From NCBI GenBank assembly GCA_010405405.1, contig MU004240.1, positions 1,675,687-1,739,686 of the forward strand: a stretch of 64,000 bases of DNA, given 5' to 3'. This stretch comes from Microthyrium microscopicum (taxonomy: Eukaryota; Ascomycota; Dothideomycetes; Microthyriales; Microthyriaceae). Under the pieces are notes generated by a model that was not told where the DNA came from, did not search any database, and was given only the letters and a program-made list of their open reading frames with translations. Positions 32,295 through 46,002 of the stretch are shown here, piece after piece (position 1 is the first letter of the stretch; each line of letters opens with the position of its first letter). The translations under genes were made by a program, and so were the position numbers.

Positions 32295-34198
32295 ATGCTA
32301 AAGAAAGAGGCAGCGTCCCAGGTTCACAATGCTCGCCAAACAGCTGCCAGTGAGCAATTTGACACTGTCAAGAAGCTGCAAGAAGACAAAGCAACCTTTT
32401 ACAATGACCTGCGGAAATCTGGAGAGGAACTGAAAACCGCTCGAGACGAAGCCACCGGGATGCTCGAAAAGATGCGTGAAAATCGTGACCTCATACAAAC
32501 CCAACTGGAGGAGGCTTAAGCTTCCTGCGTCACTCTCAAATCTCAGAAACAAATCGCTATGAACCGTTCCGAAGAAATCGAGGAGGCTGCCGGCGCAGCA
32601 AATCGCCAATGGGAGATCGAAAAAGACGGATTCAACAAGGAAATCCAAGAAATAAAAAACGAGAAGATCGCTCTACAATCACGATCAGACACCATGAGCC
32701 AAGAGGTTGCGGATCTACGTTCGCGTCAGATAGATACCGAACAACTCCTTAGCAATTCGAGCGCGAATGCGCGATCCGCTATCTCTCAGCTCGCGACCGA
32801 GCAAGACGAGACTAGGAAATTGAAGATCACTGTAAAAGGTGCGGAAGCTGGCCGCGATGCCCTTCGTGAGACCATTAAACAAATGAAAGCCGAGAAAGCT
32901 TCTTACGCCCAGATTAATGAGGAACAACGCGACCAAATTTTAGCCTTCGAATCCACGAAGTCTCAGCTGGAGGAGAAAATTCACCAAGAGCAAGACAAAC
33001 AAACCCGACTGGGTCAGGACTGGCAGCAGTGCTTCACAACATTGCAAGACTCCACAACTGAACAGATTGCTGGCTTCGAGCATACAATCAAGTCGCAAAC
33101 CCACTACAGCAAGGCCAAAAGGATGAAATCACGCAGTTAGAGGCAAGACTCAAGGCAGTCACCGAGCTGGAATCATCCGCTCGGACGGGCGTTAGCGAGC
33201 TCGAGGCAAAGATCACAGACATGCAGAATAAACAGAGCCAATCCAACCACAATAGTAACCAAGCCCTTGGTAAAGTGTGTGACGAACGCGACGGTCTACA
33301 AGAGACATTGGCAGAAGTTGAAAGTAAATGCGGCATATTGGAATCGGAGAAGGAAACGTGGATGGCAAAAACAGATGACCTCCTCAACAAACTCGAGCAG
33401 TCTAAAGGAGAAGTAGAAAGTCTGCGCCAGCAAAATGGTGACCTGGAAACGCGAGCGATTGATTCTGAGGAAGAAGTCAAGACTCTCACAGCCAACTTCA
33501 GCCAGCAAACCAGTCTACTCAGCAACGCGAACGCCAACGCAAAATCTGCCATTTCAAAGTTAGAGGCGGAGCAAAACGAGCACCGAAGAATCCAGATCGT
33601 ACTGACTGGCACAGAAAAAGGTCGAGATGCGTTGCGGAAAAGCTTGACAGAAGCCAAGAGCACCATCAACGACCTGAACACCAAGTTGGACGAGATCAAC
33701 CGACTGAAAAACGAAGAATCAGCCAAAACACACGCTGTGACCACAAAACTCGAAAGTACCGAGCAAAGATACACCAATTTACAAACCCAGCACTCGGGGC
33801 TTCGATCGACATCCTCAAAGCGGATGAGCGGGCTGGAGGATGCAATAGTGCAGGCCGAAGGCGAGCAGAGCCAACTTGATCGGGCCTGGCAAAGTCGATA
33901 TGACAATTTTGAGAAGGAGTCTAAGCAGAAGGTTGACGATTGGCAGAAAACCAACGCTGACAACCACGCCAATGAGATTGACACCCTAAACAGCAAATTA
34001 GCCACAGCCAAGGAGGATGGCGATAAGAGCACAAAAGAGACCGCAGACTTGACCGGAGGCATTGAAGAACTCTCCAAAGAAATAGCCGAACTTAATGGCA
34101 AGGTGGTCGCCGGAACACGACACATTAATGCTTACAAAGACGATGTTGAAGTGTTAGAGAAGAAACTCACGGAACAAGCGGAATTGATCGAGGACTAA
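32295..34198 (+). pseudogene. Long coiled-coil protein gene, relic 3 (nonsense plus frameshift)
   Basis: From the ATG at 32295 a single frame codes an almost continuous alpha-helical coiled coil of about 630 codons. It is broken by a TAA at 32517-32519 (EEA-stop-ASCVTLKSQ, same frame on both sides) and by a one-base shift near 33100-33110 (before GQKDEITQLEARLKAV). It ends with a TAA after QAELIED at 34196-34198. Heptads rich in Glu, Lys, Gln and Leu run throughout. There are two internally repeated blocks: SANARSAISQLATEQDETRK with GRDALRETIKQMK, and NANAKSAISKLEAEQNEHRR with GRDALRKSLTEAK, so the protein arose by internal duplication. It resembles myosin-tail or SMC-like filaments in composition only. 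If the two defects were assembly errors the gene would be intact. The 5' start is uncertain because the family A element lies immediately upstream. Confidence 0.6.
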
Positions 34199-36496
34199 AA
34201 ATTGAACATGGAGCACATCACTACGGAGTATATAGCGCAATAATATGTATAGTTCTGTTTCAGTGAGGAATGAGCTGCGTCACGGACGGCCTTTGAATAC
34301 TTTGCTGCTTCAAGAGCTACTACTTTTCATCGCTGGCCTCAACTGAGGATGGCACATGCGTCAATCGATGTAGCTTGAGAAGCTTGATCAAGTGCAATAT
34401 TGGCTTGCGGCCTTTGTCGAAGCAGACTTGCAGAGTTAATCATTTTCTCCTTGGAGTCCGCAAACGACTGTAACGTCGTTGGTGTCTGGTTCAAGACCGC
34501 AAAGGACTGGCTCTTTGAGTGATGTATGTTGGGGTTTTGGACTTGTGAAGTGCCCCTGCATCGAATGGAGAATCGCTCAACTCTTCTTGAAGTCCGGAGA
34601 CTGCTCACGTAAGGAGCTCGGCTCTGGGCTTGTACATAGAATGGAGTTTCGATCAGCGAGTCTGCTTTGCGCGTTGGATATATAGCTCTTGTTTAGCTTG
34701 AACTTCTCCTTGTACTTACTTAGTGGATTTGCAGATTATCCTCTCTAGTGATCTCCCTCTCGTTGGCTTTCTCCCCAGTTATTCATCCTGCATATGCGTT
34801 CCTCATATCGATCGATTCCTACAGAACCCATAAACCATGACGCTGCTTTGGTTACGATGGCACTGTTGTACGCAGTATATCCCTTTCCATACTCACACCG
34901 GCCAAGCAAGCACATTAGCCAATCCCACCCATATCTGTTGTATGACTGCGTCAGGGTGAACTTCTATTATGGAAGGAGATGGTCCGAACCCCGGAAAGGC
35001 TCGTACGTGCGAGAACGCAGAGCCTGGGTTCTCAAAAAGCCCACCACTTTCAATGAACTGTCTTTGAGCTAACACGTATACACTTTCAGTAATCCACTCG
35101 ATCGCTCCGTACTCTCCGTCACCACCTCCTCCGATCCCAAAGCTATTATTCACGTAGCTATATATACAAGCTTGTACTATAATGCAGAAAGGTCTGAATC
35201 CGGGAAGACCTTGTCGGCAACAGCAAGTGCGTTTGGGTACGGTGCTGCTTCGAAGCGCTACTCCGTTCGGTCTCTGTTATGTTTGAGGGACGTCATATAT
35301 CCCTAAGGCCGGATACGCTGCTATCTTTACCGAAACATTTCTGGTGTTTCTCTCGCCGGTCTCCCCATCAATGCCCCGTCACTGCCCGGCGCCTACCCGC
35401 CAACCATGCCATTGAACAATAGCTCACTCCAGGAAGGGCAAGGTGGTCCAAGAGAAAGAGCTCGGAGTCTGGCAAGCTATATGCCTGCAATCATTGTACC
35501 AAACGAAGACCTGGCCCTGCTTTGGCAATCGGCTTTGCATTGCCAGACCTCGAGGGACAGTCACAATCGTCCTCCGCAGCTTGTGCGCGAGGACCTGCGC
35601 GCATACAACATTCAGAGCAAAGCTGTACGCCTACAGGTAGTGTAGCAAGCGAGGTTTTGCCTTGATTCCCATTGGTTTCTAGAGCTTCGACCTCTAGAAA
35701 GTCATGCTCCTACAAATATTGTACCAAGGGAAGGCATGATCTTGCTTTGGCAACAGCCTGCCTTGCCGGCTCCCGACTTATCCTTCACAGCATGACCACT
35801 ACATGTTCGCAGCCTGCCTGTTTGTTCGCTGGATAGTGAGCCCCGAATATACAACCCTCGGAGCAACAACGCCCACAGTGTCACATCTCAGTGGATCTGG
35901 AGCGGACAGTTGGATGGGTTGTCTTCTATGCAATCCCGTACTGGAAGCGCGCGCAAGGTCTTTTTGATCAGCCTCTCTGATACTGTTTGATATATAGCAA
36001 TTTATGTACTGATGTCGCCGGCTGATTGCTCACTCCATCGCAGTTACCTCGACTTGATACACGTAGCAGATGGCCATTAGCTTCTGCCCTATTCATTTCT
36101 CGCGCGGCTTTGTGACATAGAGCTCCTATATCAATCCCTAGAGTTCCGAAGTGTCCTCAACCCAGTAGCTAGCCATTAGACCTACGCCCTCCCTATTCTA
36201 TGCGGCTTTCTCGCTGTCTGTACATCCAGTGATCGTCCGTTCCTACCCAGGATTACCGTCATTCTTAGGCAGACAATATTTAAATGCGTACTCAGCACTA
36301 ACACGCCAGCGACAGGAACGGAGTCGTAACACGTCCCGCCACAATCATACACACTGGGTGTTCTGACAGGAAACGTATCGGTACTGGAGAAAAGAAGTGA
36401 GATCAGTAAACCAGACTGGCTCGATAAACCATTGACATATAGTCAATACAGCTACCCTAAGGAAACCGTCCCGTCCGTTTCACCAACCACTCAACG
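34199..36496. other. Non-coding region with weak duplications
   Basis: No supported gene in 2.3 kb. A degenerate duplication is visible: attgtaccaa, then a divergent stretch, then ctttggcaa, occurs at about 35495 and again at about 35718. Confidence 0.4.
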
Positions 36497-36770
36497 TGAC
36501 CTCCCCCATCTGGCGCAAGTGCACCACAGCTCTACCCCATCCTAGCGCAGTTTACCGTGTCTCGCCCCTATTCGGCGCCTTTTGCTGTGGCCTTTCTACC
36601 GTTGTTGGGCGCCAGTTGCCGCGACCTTACCTCCATGTAGCGCGAGTTTACTATGCTTCTGCTCTATCTAGCCCAGCTCGCCGCGAGCTCTTCTTCTTTT
36701 GAAGAATTCGTCGTGACCTTTCCCCCCACCTGGCGCAAGCTTGCCAAAGCCTCTCCATCAAGCTAGGCCG
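36497..36770. repeat. Degenerate minisatellite, units of about 31-34 bp
   Basis: Eight or nine imperfect units with the pattern gtgacct..ccatctggcgcaagtt can be followed, for example at the start (catctggcgcaagtgcacc) and end (cacctggcgcaagcttgcc) of the array. Non-coding. Confidence 0.6.
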
Positions 36771-36849
36771 GGGCTCAATATAGAGCCAAAACAGAGCCTA
36801 CAGCCGGCTCCATCGCTAGTGTTAGTGTTGGTTTGAACCTAACCGTAGC

Positions 36850-38120
36850 TAGTTGAGTCAGGATAAACCCCAGAGAACGAAAAGCAGGCCCACCGGCAGG
36901 GTGTCACTGCAGCCGGTAGTGTTGTTTGAACCTGACCGTGGCCAACCTTGTGGAGCGGCAATGGACCCTATCGCAGGCCGCTTCATAGCCAACACAGTAG
37001 CTCCAGGAACTGGTTTCACGATGGCGCCGGAGCTGGTGGTGTTGGCTTGAAGCTGACCGCAGCCAGCCTTGCGGAGTCATAATGAACACCATAGGCTGCT
37101 TCATTGGAGCCGGTGGTGATGGTCTGAACCTGACCATGGATCTCACGGGCCAATCATAGGCTGCTTCATTGCCAACACTGTGGCTCCAGGAACTGGTCTC
37201 GCGACAGCATTGTAGCCGGTGCTGTTGTTCTGGAAACCTGAATACAGCAAACTCCGTGTTCAACATGGCATCCGACGACCAAACTGCCCATGGTATTGGT
37301 TTGCACCTCACCGCAGCCAACCTCGTGAAGCGGCAATGGACCACATAGGCAGACTGTAGGCTGCTTCATTGCTAACACAGTCGCTGCAGGAACAGCTTGA
37401 GCGACAGCCTTGCCGGCGGTGTTAGCTTGAATCTGAACGCAGCCAACATCGCGTTCATCATGGAGCCAGAATGGAATCTGGAGGCCAAACCGCCAATGGT
37501 GTTGGTTCGAACCTGACCGCAGCCGCAATGAAACGCGCAAGCCGAGCAACAAGCCGCTTCACTGTGAAGCCCACAGGCCGCCAGGCTAGCCGCAGTCAAC
37601 TTCATGGATCCCAGCTACTCCATTGCCAGCATTGAGCCATTGGTGTTGGCTGAACATGATCGCAGCCGCAATGAAACGCGCAAGCCGAGCAACAAGCCGC
37701 TTCACTGTGAAGCCCACAGGCCGCCAGGCTAGCCGCAGTCAACTTCATGGATCCCAGCCATTCCATTACCAGCATTGGAGCAGGTGGTGTTGGTTTGAAC
37801 ATAACCGCAGCCGCAATGAACTCGCAGACCCAGCAGCAAGCCGCTTCACTGACTCATTGGCGTCTGTTGAAACCAAGCTGGAACCAAGTCCGTGATTGTC
37901 GTGGAGTCAAAATGAAGCCCACAAACCGCGCATTGGAACTAGGGTAACCGTAGTAAGCTGTCAAGGAGGCCAGAAGGTAAACAGGAGGCCGAGCAGGCAG
38001 CCATTCCATTGCTAGCATCGGAGTCAGTGGTGTTAAATCGCACATTACCACAACCGCAAGGAACTCGCATACCCAGCAGCAAGCCGCTTCACTAGTTCAT
38101 TGGCATTCGATGGAAGGAGA
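36850..38120. repeat. GC-rich degenerate tandem repeat including an exact 97-bp duplication
   Basis: The motif ggtgttggtttgaacctgac plus cgcagcc recurs about ten times with drift. The block beginning cgcagccgcaatgaaacgcg at 37518 is repeated without change at 37661, a period of 143 bp with about 97 identical bases. It ends shortly before the RIP-affected block. Frames inside it are open on both strands only because of base composition. Confidence 0.75.
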
Positions 38121-38243
38121 CCACGGCCAACTTCGTGATCATTATGAAGCCACAATAGACCGGACCGCCGGCAGTGTTGGATGAACAGACACCAGCCAAG
38201 TGTGTATTTATCGGGGAGTCATATTGAAGCCTATGAGCACTCC

Positions 38244-38402
38244 TAACTACTATTGTTAAATATCGGATAGGCGTAGAAGATTTAATATAGCCTATATACT
38301 TACTAAGAGGAGGGTATCCAAGATTTAAAAAGTATAAAATAAATATCTTATATAATAAATAATATTTAAATTAAGATATAAATAAGCTAAAAAATATAGA
38401 AT
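38244..38402 (+). repeat. Long repeat R, copy 1, left part
   Basis: Begins taactactattgttaaatat and matches 51952-52124 and 60979-61137. It is interrupted at 38402/38403 by the complete gypsy element and resumes at 46337. This copy keeps more CG and TG than the others at its edge. Confidence 0.75.
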
Positions 38403-38731
38403 TATAAAGAATCCTTATAGGTTTAGTATTATAGTATTTAGATATAGAGATCTAATCTTATAGATAAGATCTCTTTATCTCGTTTAGAATTAGTATGTCT
38501 AAGGATCTATATAAGGAATCTTTATAGGTTTAGTATTATAGTATTTAGATATAGAAATCTAATCTTATAGATAAAATCTCTCTATCCCGTTTAGAGTTAG
38601 TATATCTAAGGATCCCTTAGGCCCTATATCTTTATATTTATAACTATATCTCTAGATCTCTTTTCTCTATACTTAAATCCTATAATACTAGCTACTTTCT
38701 ACTTACCTATTACGTTTATTAGCTCCTTATA
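38403..38731 (+). repeat. 5' LTR of gypsy element (329 bp)
   Basis: Same length and about 90% the same sequence as 46003-46331. It contains an internal near-duplicate of about 120 bp (rggtttagtattatagtatt twice). Confidence 0.9.
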
Positions 38732-41700
38732 TAATCTAAGTACCTCTATATTAAATTTTATACTTTATATATATTTTATATATTATTAATAAACGCGTAG
38801 AGATATTTAATAATTCCTATTAAATTACTATAGTTGTACTATAAATTTAACTAATTAGTATTTAGTAATACTACTCTTAATTAGGATTAGCGTTATTAAA
38901 GGTGCTAGTAAATTTATAAATACTAACTAAAGTAATATAAATTTAGTATTATTTACTAAAATAAAGACTACTTAAAGGCCTAAGCTTTGCTCTATAGTAT
39001 TCTTTTTAGATCTATAGAGACGTTTATACTACTTCCTTTCTACTAACTATAAAATATACTTATCTTATTCTTTATTAATTTATATTTATTAAATCTATTA
39101 AATTAGTTCTAATTTATTAAGAAATACTATATTATTTAGTTACGTATTACTATAAGTAAAGCGCTACTTATTCTTAGTCTTAAACTAGTATTAAGTAACT
39201 TTTATATTACTTATAAGCGTAATAGTATTAGTATTTAAAGTTACTTAGTTTTACTTTACTATAGCGAAGATAGCTACTTTACTAAGAAGCTAGTTATCCT
39301 AAATATAGAAACTAATTAATAATCTACTATTATATTAACGCTATAGTAAGAGAGTATCCTAGTAGTTAAATCTATTAAAAAGTTATCTCTATTACCTAAA
39401 GTAGCTTTAGATAATAAAGATAAAGAATTCCTCTATTAAAATACTTAAGTTAGTATTAATATTTAATAACTTTATAAGATTGTTACTAGACTATTAACTA
39501 TAGTACCTATTATATTAGTAAGTATAATAAAAAAGCTAAGATTAAAAGATAAAGAGGTATTAACCTTTAGTATTATTATTAGTAGTCTACTAAATAAAAG
39601 TACATTAGAAATAAGATTACCTATTAATATTTATTATTAGCTAGAATTACTAGTATATAAAAAAGAACCTTATAATATTTTTATATTATTTCTACTCTAT
39701 TTACCTCTAAAACTAATAGACCTTAATAATAAAATTATATTACTTACTAGTATAAAGCCTTTATTTATATAAGCTTTATATAAAGTTAAACTAGAGATAG
39801 AGAAATAGATATTAGTAGTTCTTTAGAATAATTCTAATAATTTTACTACTTTCTAGAAATATTATATATTAATATCTAATAGTAAGTATTTAGATTAATA
39901 TATTAAGTTTATAAAAAAAGATTAATTCTTTAAATAACTATATATTGCGTTAGTAATTAATTAAACTATAGTATTATATTACTAGTTTACTTAAAAACTT
40001 TAAGATTAGCTAGTAGAAGAACTTATAAATACTAATATAAAAGTAGATTAACTAAGTAAATTAGTAGAAGTACTATAAGAAGAAGTAGCTACCTATTAGT
40101 AGATAATAATAGATTTTAAAGTACTTATTAACTAAATTCGCTATAACTATAAGTTAGTACTAACTACTACTTATTTAAATAAATAAGTAGCTTTTACTAA
40201 ATTAGTAAAGAAGCGTAATACTAATCTATAATATTATAAGTTAGTTATTAACCTTTACTACTAGATTTAAGAACTTAAGAATAGACTTTAGACGAATTTA
40301 AACTAAATCTACGTTAATTTAGATAATTTAGAAAATAATATCTTTCTAAGTTATTCTATATTATAAGTAACGTATCTAGTAGTTTTATACTTATAGCTTT
40401 AAGCCTAAGGAATATACTATATTTTACTATTATTAATAGCTAATAGTATCTTCTTAGTAATACTTATAAAGTTTAAAGAACTTAGCGATTTTAAAAATAA
40501 ATCTACGTACTATAAATAGTAAAAGGAAAAGATATTAGATATACTTCTTAATAAGAATATATATCTATACGTCTCTACTAAAAAGAAGAAAATTAAGTAT
40601 ATTTATATCTATTATACTAGCTTTACTTATAATATTATAGTTATATATAAAGGTTATAAGTTAAAGAACCTTTATAATATTATAAAAGAGATATAGGTAA
40701 ATCTAAATAGTTATTACTATTCTAAGAACGCTTTTAAAAATATTAAGGTATAGTTAAAGTTCTTAAATATTAAAATAAAAGATATAGAAAGTCTTTAAGC
40801 CTTTATTAGCTACTTCTTAACGAATTTAGTAAATATAGAACTATTTAAGCGTAAGAAGATTATTAAATTATAAGATTTTATTAACTATAAGTTTATAAAC
40901 CTACTAGTAAGCTAGTATTTTAGTAGTTTTACTATATTTTATGCTTAACTTTACCTAATTACGTACTAAATTAATTATAAGCCTATTACTATAAATAATA
41001 CTTCTTATAGCTATAATAATAATTAGTCTACTAATAAAGAGGCCTAAAATAATAAAACTAGTAATATTAACTATCCTATAGACGTCTTTAACGCCTTAAA
41101 AATAAATAAACGTTATATCTATTATAAATAAAAAGGTTACTACTACTTTAATAAGACTACGCTATATAAAGATTAGGAACCTTTATTTAATAATAAGATT
41201 AAAGCCTTAGTTATATCTTTAGTAGTAATATTTATAAAAGTTTAAAAAGAATAGTAACCTTTTATAAAGAATACTACTAAGGATAATAATTATTAGTCTT
41301 TAAACTAGATACTCTTTTACTAAGCTATAAGGAGAAGCTAAATAAGACTAAAATATATAATAAAAGAAAGAAACGTATCTTTAACGCTAATACTAAGTAT
41401 ATAAAGAAGATATTCTATTAATATAATAAAGAATAGTACTAAAATACTAAAAAAGCTAAAAAAATATTCTATTAAGCTAAAAAAGACTATAAAAATATTA
41501 AAGAAAAGGTATAAGAAAAAACTAAGAAGATACTTAGCTATCTTTACTAGTATATTTAGCGCCTTAAATATAAAGATACTATTTATAAGAAATAAGTCTT
41601 ACTAGTATACTTATATACTATCTATATTTTACTAGCCTTTATTATATTAGTAATATAGCTTTAAGATATTAAAAAAAAAGATTCTATTATTAAATTATAA

Positions 41701-44700
41701 TAGACTACTATTAGCTTAGTATTTATACTATAGTATTTAATCTACTCTAATGCTAGTATTTTAATTAATATTAGTAGTAGTATAATAAAAATTATTAACC
41801 TTTATTATCTTTAGCAATATAATATTTCTACTTTTTAACTTATATATCTATACTTAGTAATACTTATTAATAGTAAGTTAGTATCTATAATTAATTAAAC
41901 TACTATTCTTAATTTACGTATTAGATACTATATTAAGTAAATTAGCTATTTCGTTATAAAAGTAGCCTTTTATAATCTAATCTTAGGAGTACCCTAGCTA
42001 AATTAATATAAAGTTAACCTATATAGAGATTTAAAAATATTAACTTTTTATAATATAAAATATATTATAAATTATATTATATTATAATGCTTAATTACTA
42101 TAAACTTAAAAGAACGATTTATAAACTTAGAATTACTTAAAGAATTAGATATTACTTTTATATCTATAGTAGCGTTTAAGAAACTAATAAAGCGTAAAGA
42201 CGCTATAGTTAATATATTCTAGCTTAAAGATTTTAATAACGAAAAAGAAAAGAAACCTCCTAATAGTAATAAAGATAATAATAATAAATTTACTATAAAC
42301 CTTACTATATATACTATATTAAAAGAAAATTATTTTAAATAGTAAAATAAGTAAGATTACTCTTATTTATTAAGAGAGAAGATCTTAAAACTTATTCTAA
42401 AACGTTTCTACTAATATTTTAAAGTCTTTAATCTAAAGCGTTTAAATATCCTTACGCCTTATTATAGTAAATATAACTACGCTATTAATTTTATTCCTAA
42501 TACTAAAATTCTAAAACGCTAATCTATATTAATATTACTAAAATAAGCCTTAGTTATTAAATAATATATTAAAAGTCTACTCTAGCGTAGTTTTGCTATA
42601 AGTTTAAAATCTTAATATACTATACCTATACTTTATATAAGTAAGCTAGGAGAAGATATCTATATTTATATTAATTATTATAGATTAAATAATATTACTA
42701 TTAAAAATAGTAATATTCTACTACTTATTAGTAAGATACTTATATACTTTATAAAGGTAAAGTATTACTCTAAGTTTAATATTATTACTACCTTTAAACG
42801 TATTTATATTAAACCTAAAAATAAATATAAAATAGTATTCTTAATATACTATAGCCTATTTAAGTTTAAAGTACTACTTTTTAGCCTTATAGAGGAACTA
42901 AGAATATTCTAAGTATATATTAATTATACGCTAATATAGTTTTTAGATAATTTTATAACTATTTATTTAAATAATATTCTAATATTTAGTAAAATACTAA
43001 AAGAATATAACGCTTATATATATTTAGTACTAGACGTATTAAAATATATAGGCTTATTTCTTAATATTAAGAAGTTAGAGTTTGCTATTTAAAAAGTAAA
43101 ATACCTTAGTCTAATTATTACTATAAAAGGTATTAAGATAAATCCTTTAAAGATTAATATAGTAGTTAACTAGAAATAACTAAGCTATCTTAAAGATATT
43201 TAGGCGTTCCTTAAATTTACTAACTTCTACTAATAGTTTATCTTTAATTACTCTACTATAGTAATACTCTTAATAAATCTTACTTAGAAGGATACTTTAG
43301 CTATATTCTCCTAGAATCTTAATAAGCCTAAAGAATAAGCTTTTAAGAAGCTAAAAGTAGACTTTACTAGTACGCTAATACTTTAATACTTTAACTATAT
43401 TAAGGAAACTTAGATAGAGATAGATATATTAAATTAAGCTTATACTACTATATTATTATAAAAAGATATAAATAGTAATCTAAAACTAGTTACTTTCCTT
43501 TCTAAAAAAATATTACTAGTAAAATATAATTATAATATTTATAATAAGAAACTACTTACTATTATCTATACTTTTAAGAAATAAAAACTTAAGTTATTTA
43601 GTACTAAAGATATTATAAAGATATTCTTAGATTATTAAAATCTTTAAATCTTTATAAAGACTAAGAAGCTTATATACTATTAAATACGCTAAGCTAAATT
43701 CCTATTATAGTTTTACTTCTTAATTAAGTATTATCTTAGTAAAGATAATAGTAAAGCTAACGCTTTAATCTAAAGATTATAGAATATACTCTAAAGTAAT
43801 AAAGACTTATAGATTAAGTAATAGTATTAACTACTTTTATTCTTATATTAATTTAGTACTAAATAAGCTATTAAACTAGTAGTAATACTTATTAACTCTA
43901 TTACTTTATCCTTTATATAGATAGCTATACTTATATTAAATAAGCTAAATATTACTATAGTAAAGAAGTCTAATTTAGAACCTATTATAGAAAGCTCTTA
44001 GAATAGAGCTCTAGCTAGTTTAGATAATTTACTACTAGTTAATACTAAATCCCTAGATTTTAACCTAGAGTAGTTTATATAAAAAGTAATAAAGGTAAGT
44101 AAGGAAAATAAGTTACTTATTATAATCTAACTAGTAAAAGTATAGAAAGACTACTTCTTACTCTTTAGTATACTAGATTAAAATTAAATTAAATTAATAG
44201 ATTATAAGGCTTTACTAAATAGTATTATCTTCTATTAATAAAAATTATTTATACTAATAACGTATTTATAGAATAAAGTAATAAAACAAGCGTATTAATA
44301 TAAAGTTATAAGTTATAAAAGAACTATAATAACTTACTACTACTTTTAATAAGATTATTAGTAGTTAAGAATATTAAAATATATTAAAAAATATATTAAA
44401 GATTATTACTATATCTTTATAAAACTAATACGCTAAAAGAAATAAAGACTCCTTCATTTATTTCTTTTACTAAATTAGGCTTAGTCTAATATCTCTATAG
44501 ACTTTACTATTTTACTACTATATTATATATACTAAGGTATAGTTTACTAGTATATTATAGTTATTATTAATTATTTAATGTAATTATAATAGTTTATTAC
44601 TCTTCTAAGTCTTTTAGTAAAAATAATAGTTATAGTATTTATTAATTAAGTATAGAAGTTATATAGTTAGCTAGATTCTATCTTTTTAGATTAAGAAACT

Positions 44701-45908
44701 TAATTTATATCTACCTTTTAGAGTTACCTATATAAATATATAAGTATTATATTAAGATTAAGTACTATATAGTATCTAGAGTCTAATAGTATTACTAAAA
44801 TAACTATTACTACCTTAAAATAGTATCTTAGATTCTTTATTAATTAGAATTAGAATAATTAGGTAGCTCTATTACTATTTACTAAATTTATAGTAAATTT
44901 TACTATAAGTACTACTACTAGTTTTATACCTTTTAAGATATAAAATAGTTTTTTACTAAAATTAGGACTTAAGTCTACTTACTATTTACTACTTAAAGTA
45001 TTATACGCTTCTATTATAATGTATAAAGAAGTTATTACTACTAATTAAGTATAAAATAGTTAAGAAAAGCTTTATAAGTTCTTAAAAGAGTAATTAGTAT
45101 AAGCTTAAGCTTAATAAAAGCTCTACGCTAATAAATATTAACGTTTAGCACTAGATCTTTATTCTAAAAACTAAGTACGCCTTAACGTTTAAAATTATAA
45201 TATAACTTACTCTTTAAAAATACTTAATAGTAAAAGCGCTAGTTCCTTTAAGGTATTACGTAAAATTAATAAAGTAACCTATAAATTAGATCTTTCTAAA
45301 TTAATAAAGATATATTTAGTATTCTATGCTTAGCTACTATATCTAATTAATAATAACGTATACCTATTATAGGAATTAAACTCGCCCTTAGTAGTTATTA
45401 ATAAAAAAGAAGATAAAAAGGAATAGCTTATTAATACTATTATTAATAATAAATAGAATAGTAGAGACAAAAATAAGATACTTAAATATAAGATTAAATA
45501 AATAGAATTTTATAATAAAACTTAGTAGCCCTAGAAAAATACTATTAATATACCTAATACTATATTAGAATTCTATAAGCTTTATCCTTAGAAGCTTAGT
45601 CTATACCCTTCTTAGTCTTTACTAGTAAATAAAGTTAAAGAAAAAGATTATAATACTAATAAACTACCTATAGATTAGAATTATATAGTATAAAAAGCGT
45701 TATATTTATTTATTTTTACTAAAGTATTATACTTCTAGTTTAGTTTTTTTAATTTATACTACTAAAGAAATTATAGAATACTATAAACTAGCTTAAATAG
45801 ATATCCTTTTCTTTATTAAATAGATTTAAATAGTACTAAGGTAAGTAGATAGTATATTACTATATTTCTTAGTAGTAATATATATAAAGAAGTTTTATAT
45901 TTATATAA

Positions 45909-45945
45909 ACTAGCCTAGCCTAGCCTAGATTAGCCTAAACTAAAC
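45909..45945 (+). repeat. AGCCT microsatellite near 3' end of gypsy element
   Basis: Tandem agcct units with RIP-like variants. The minus-strand gypsy remnant carries the equivalent run at 49533-49570 (tagtc units), suggesting related families. Confidence 0.6.
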
Positions 45946-46002
45946 TAGAATAAATTAAATTAAGATATAGCCTATAAGGTTTATTTTAAAGAAGGAGAGT
46001 TA

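Noticed and set aside
33088-34125. 345-codon minus-strand frame opposite coiled-coil relic 3
   Set aside because: Antisense of Glu/Lys/Gln-rich codons gives Ser/Leu/Phe-rich frames without stops. The plus strand shows heptads and internal repeats.
36853-38051. Open frames on both strands in the GC-rich repeat region
   Set aside because: They are created by the tandem repeat itself. No consistent start, no motif and both strands open.
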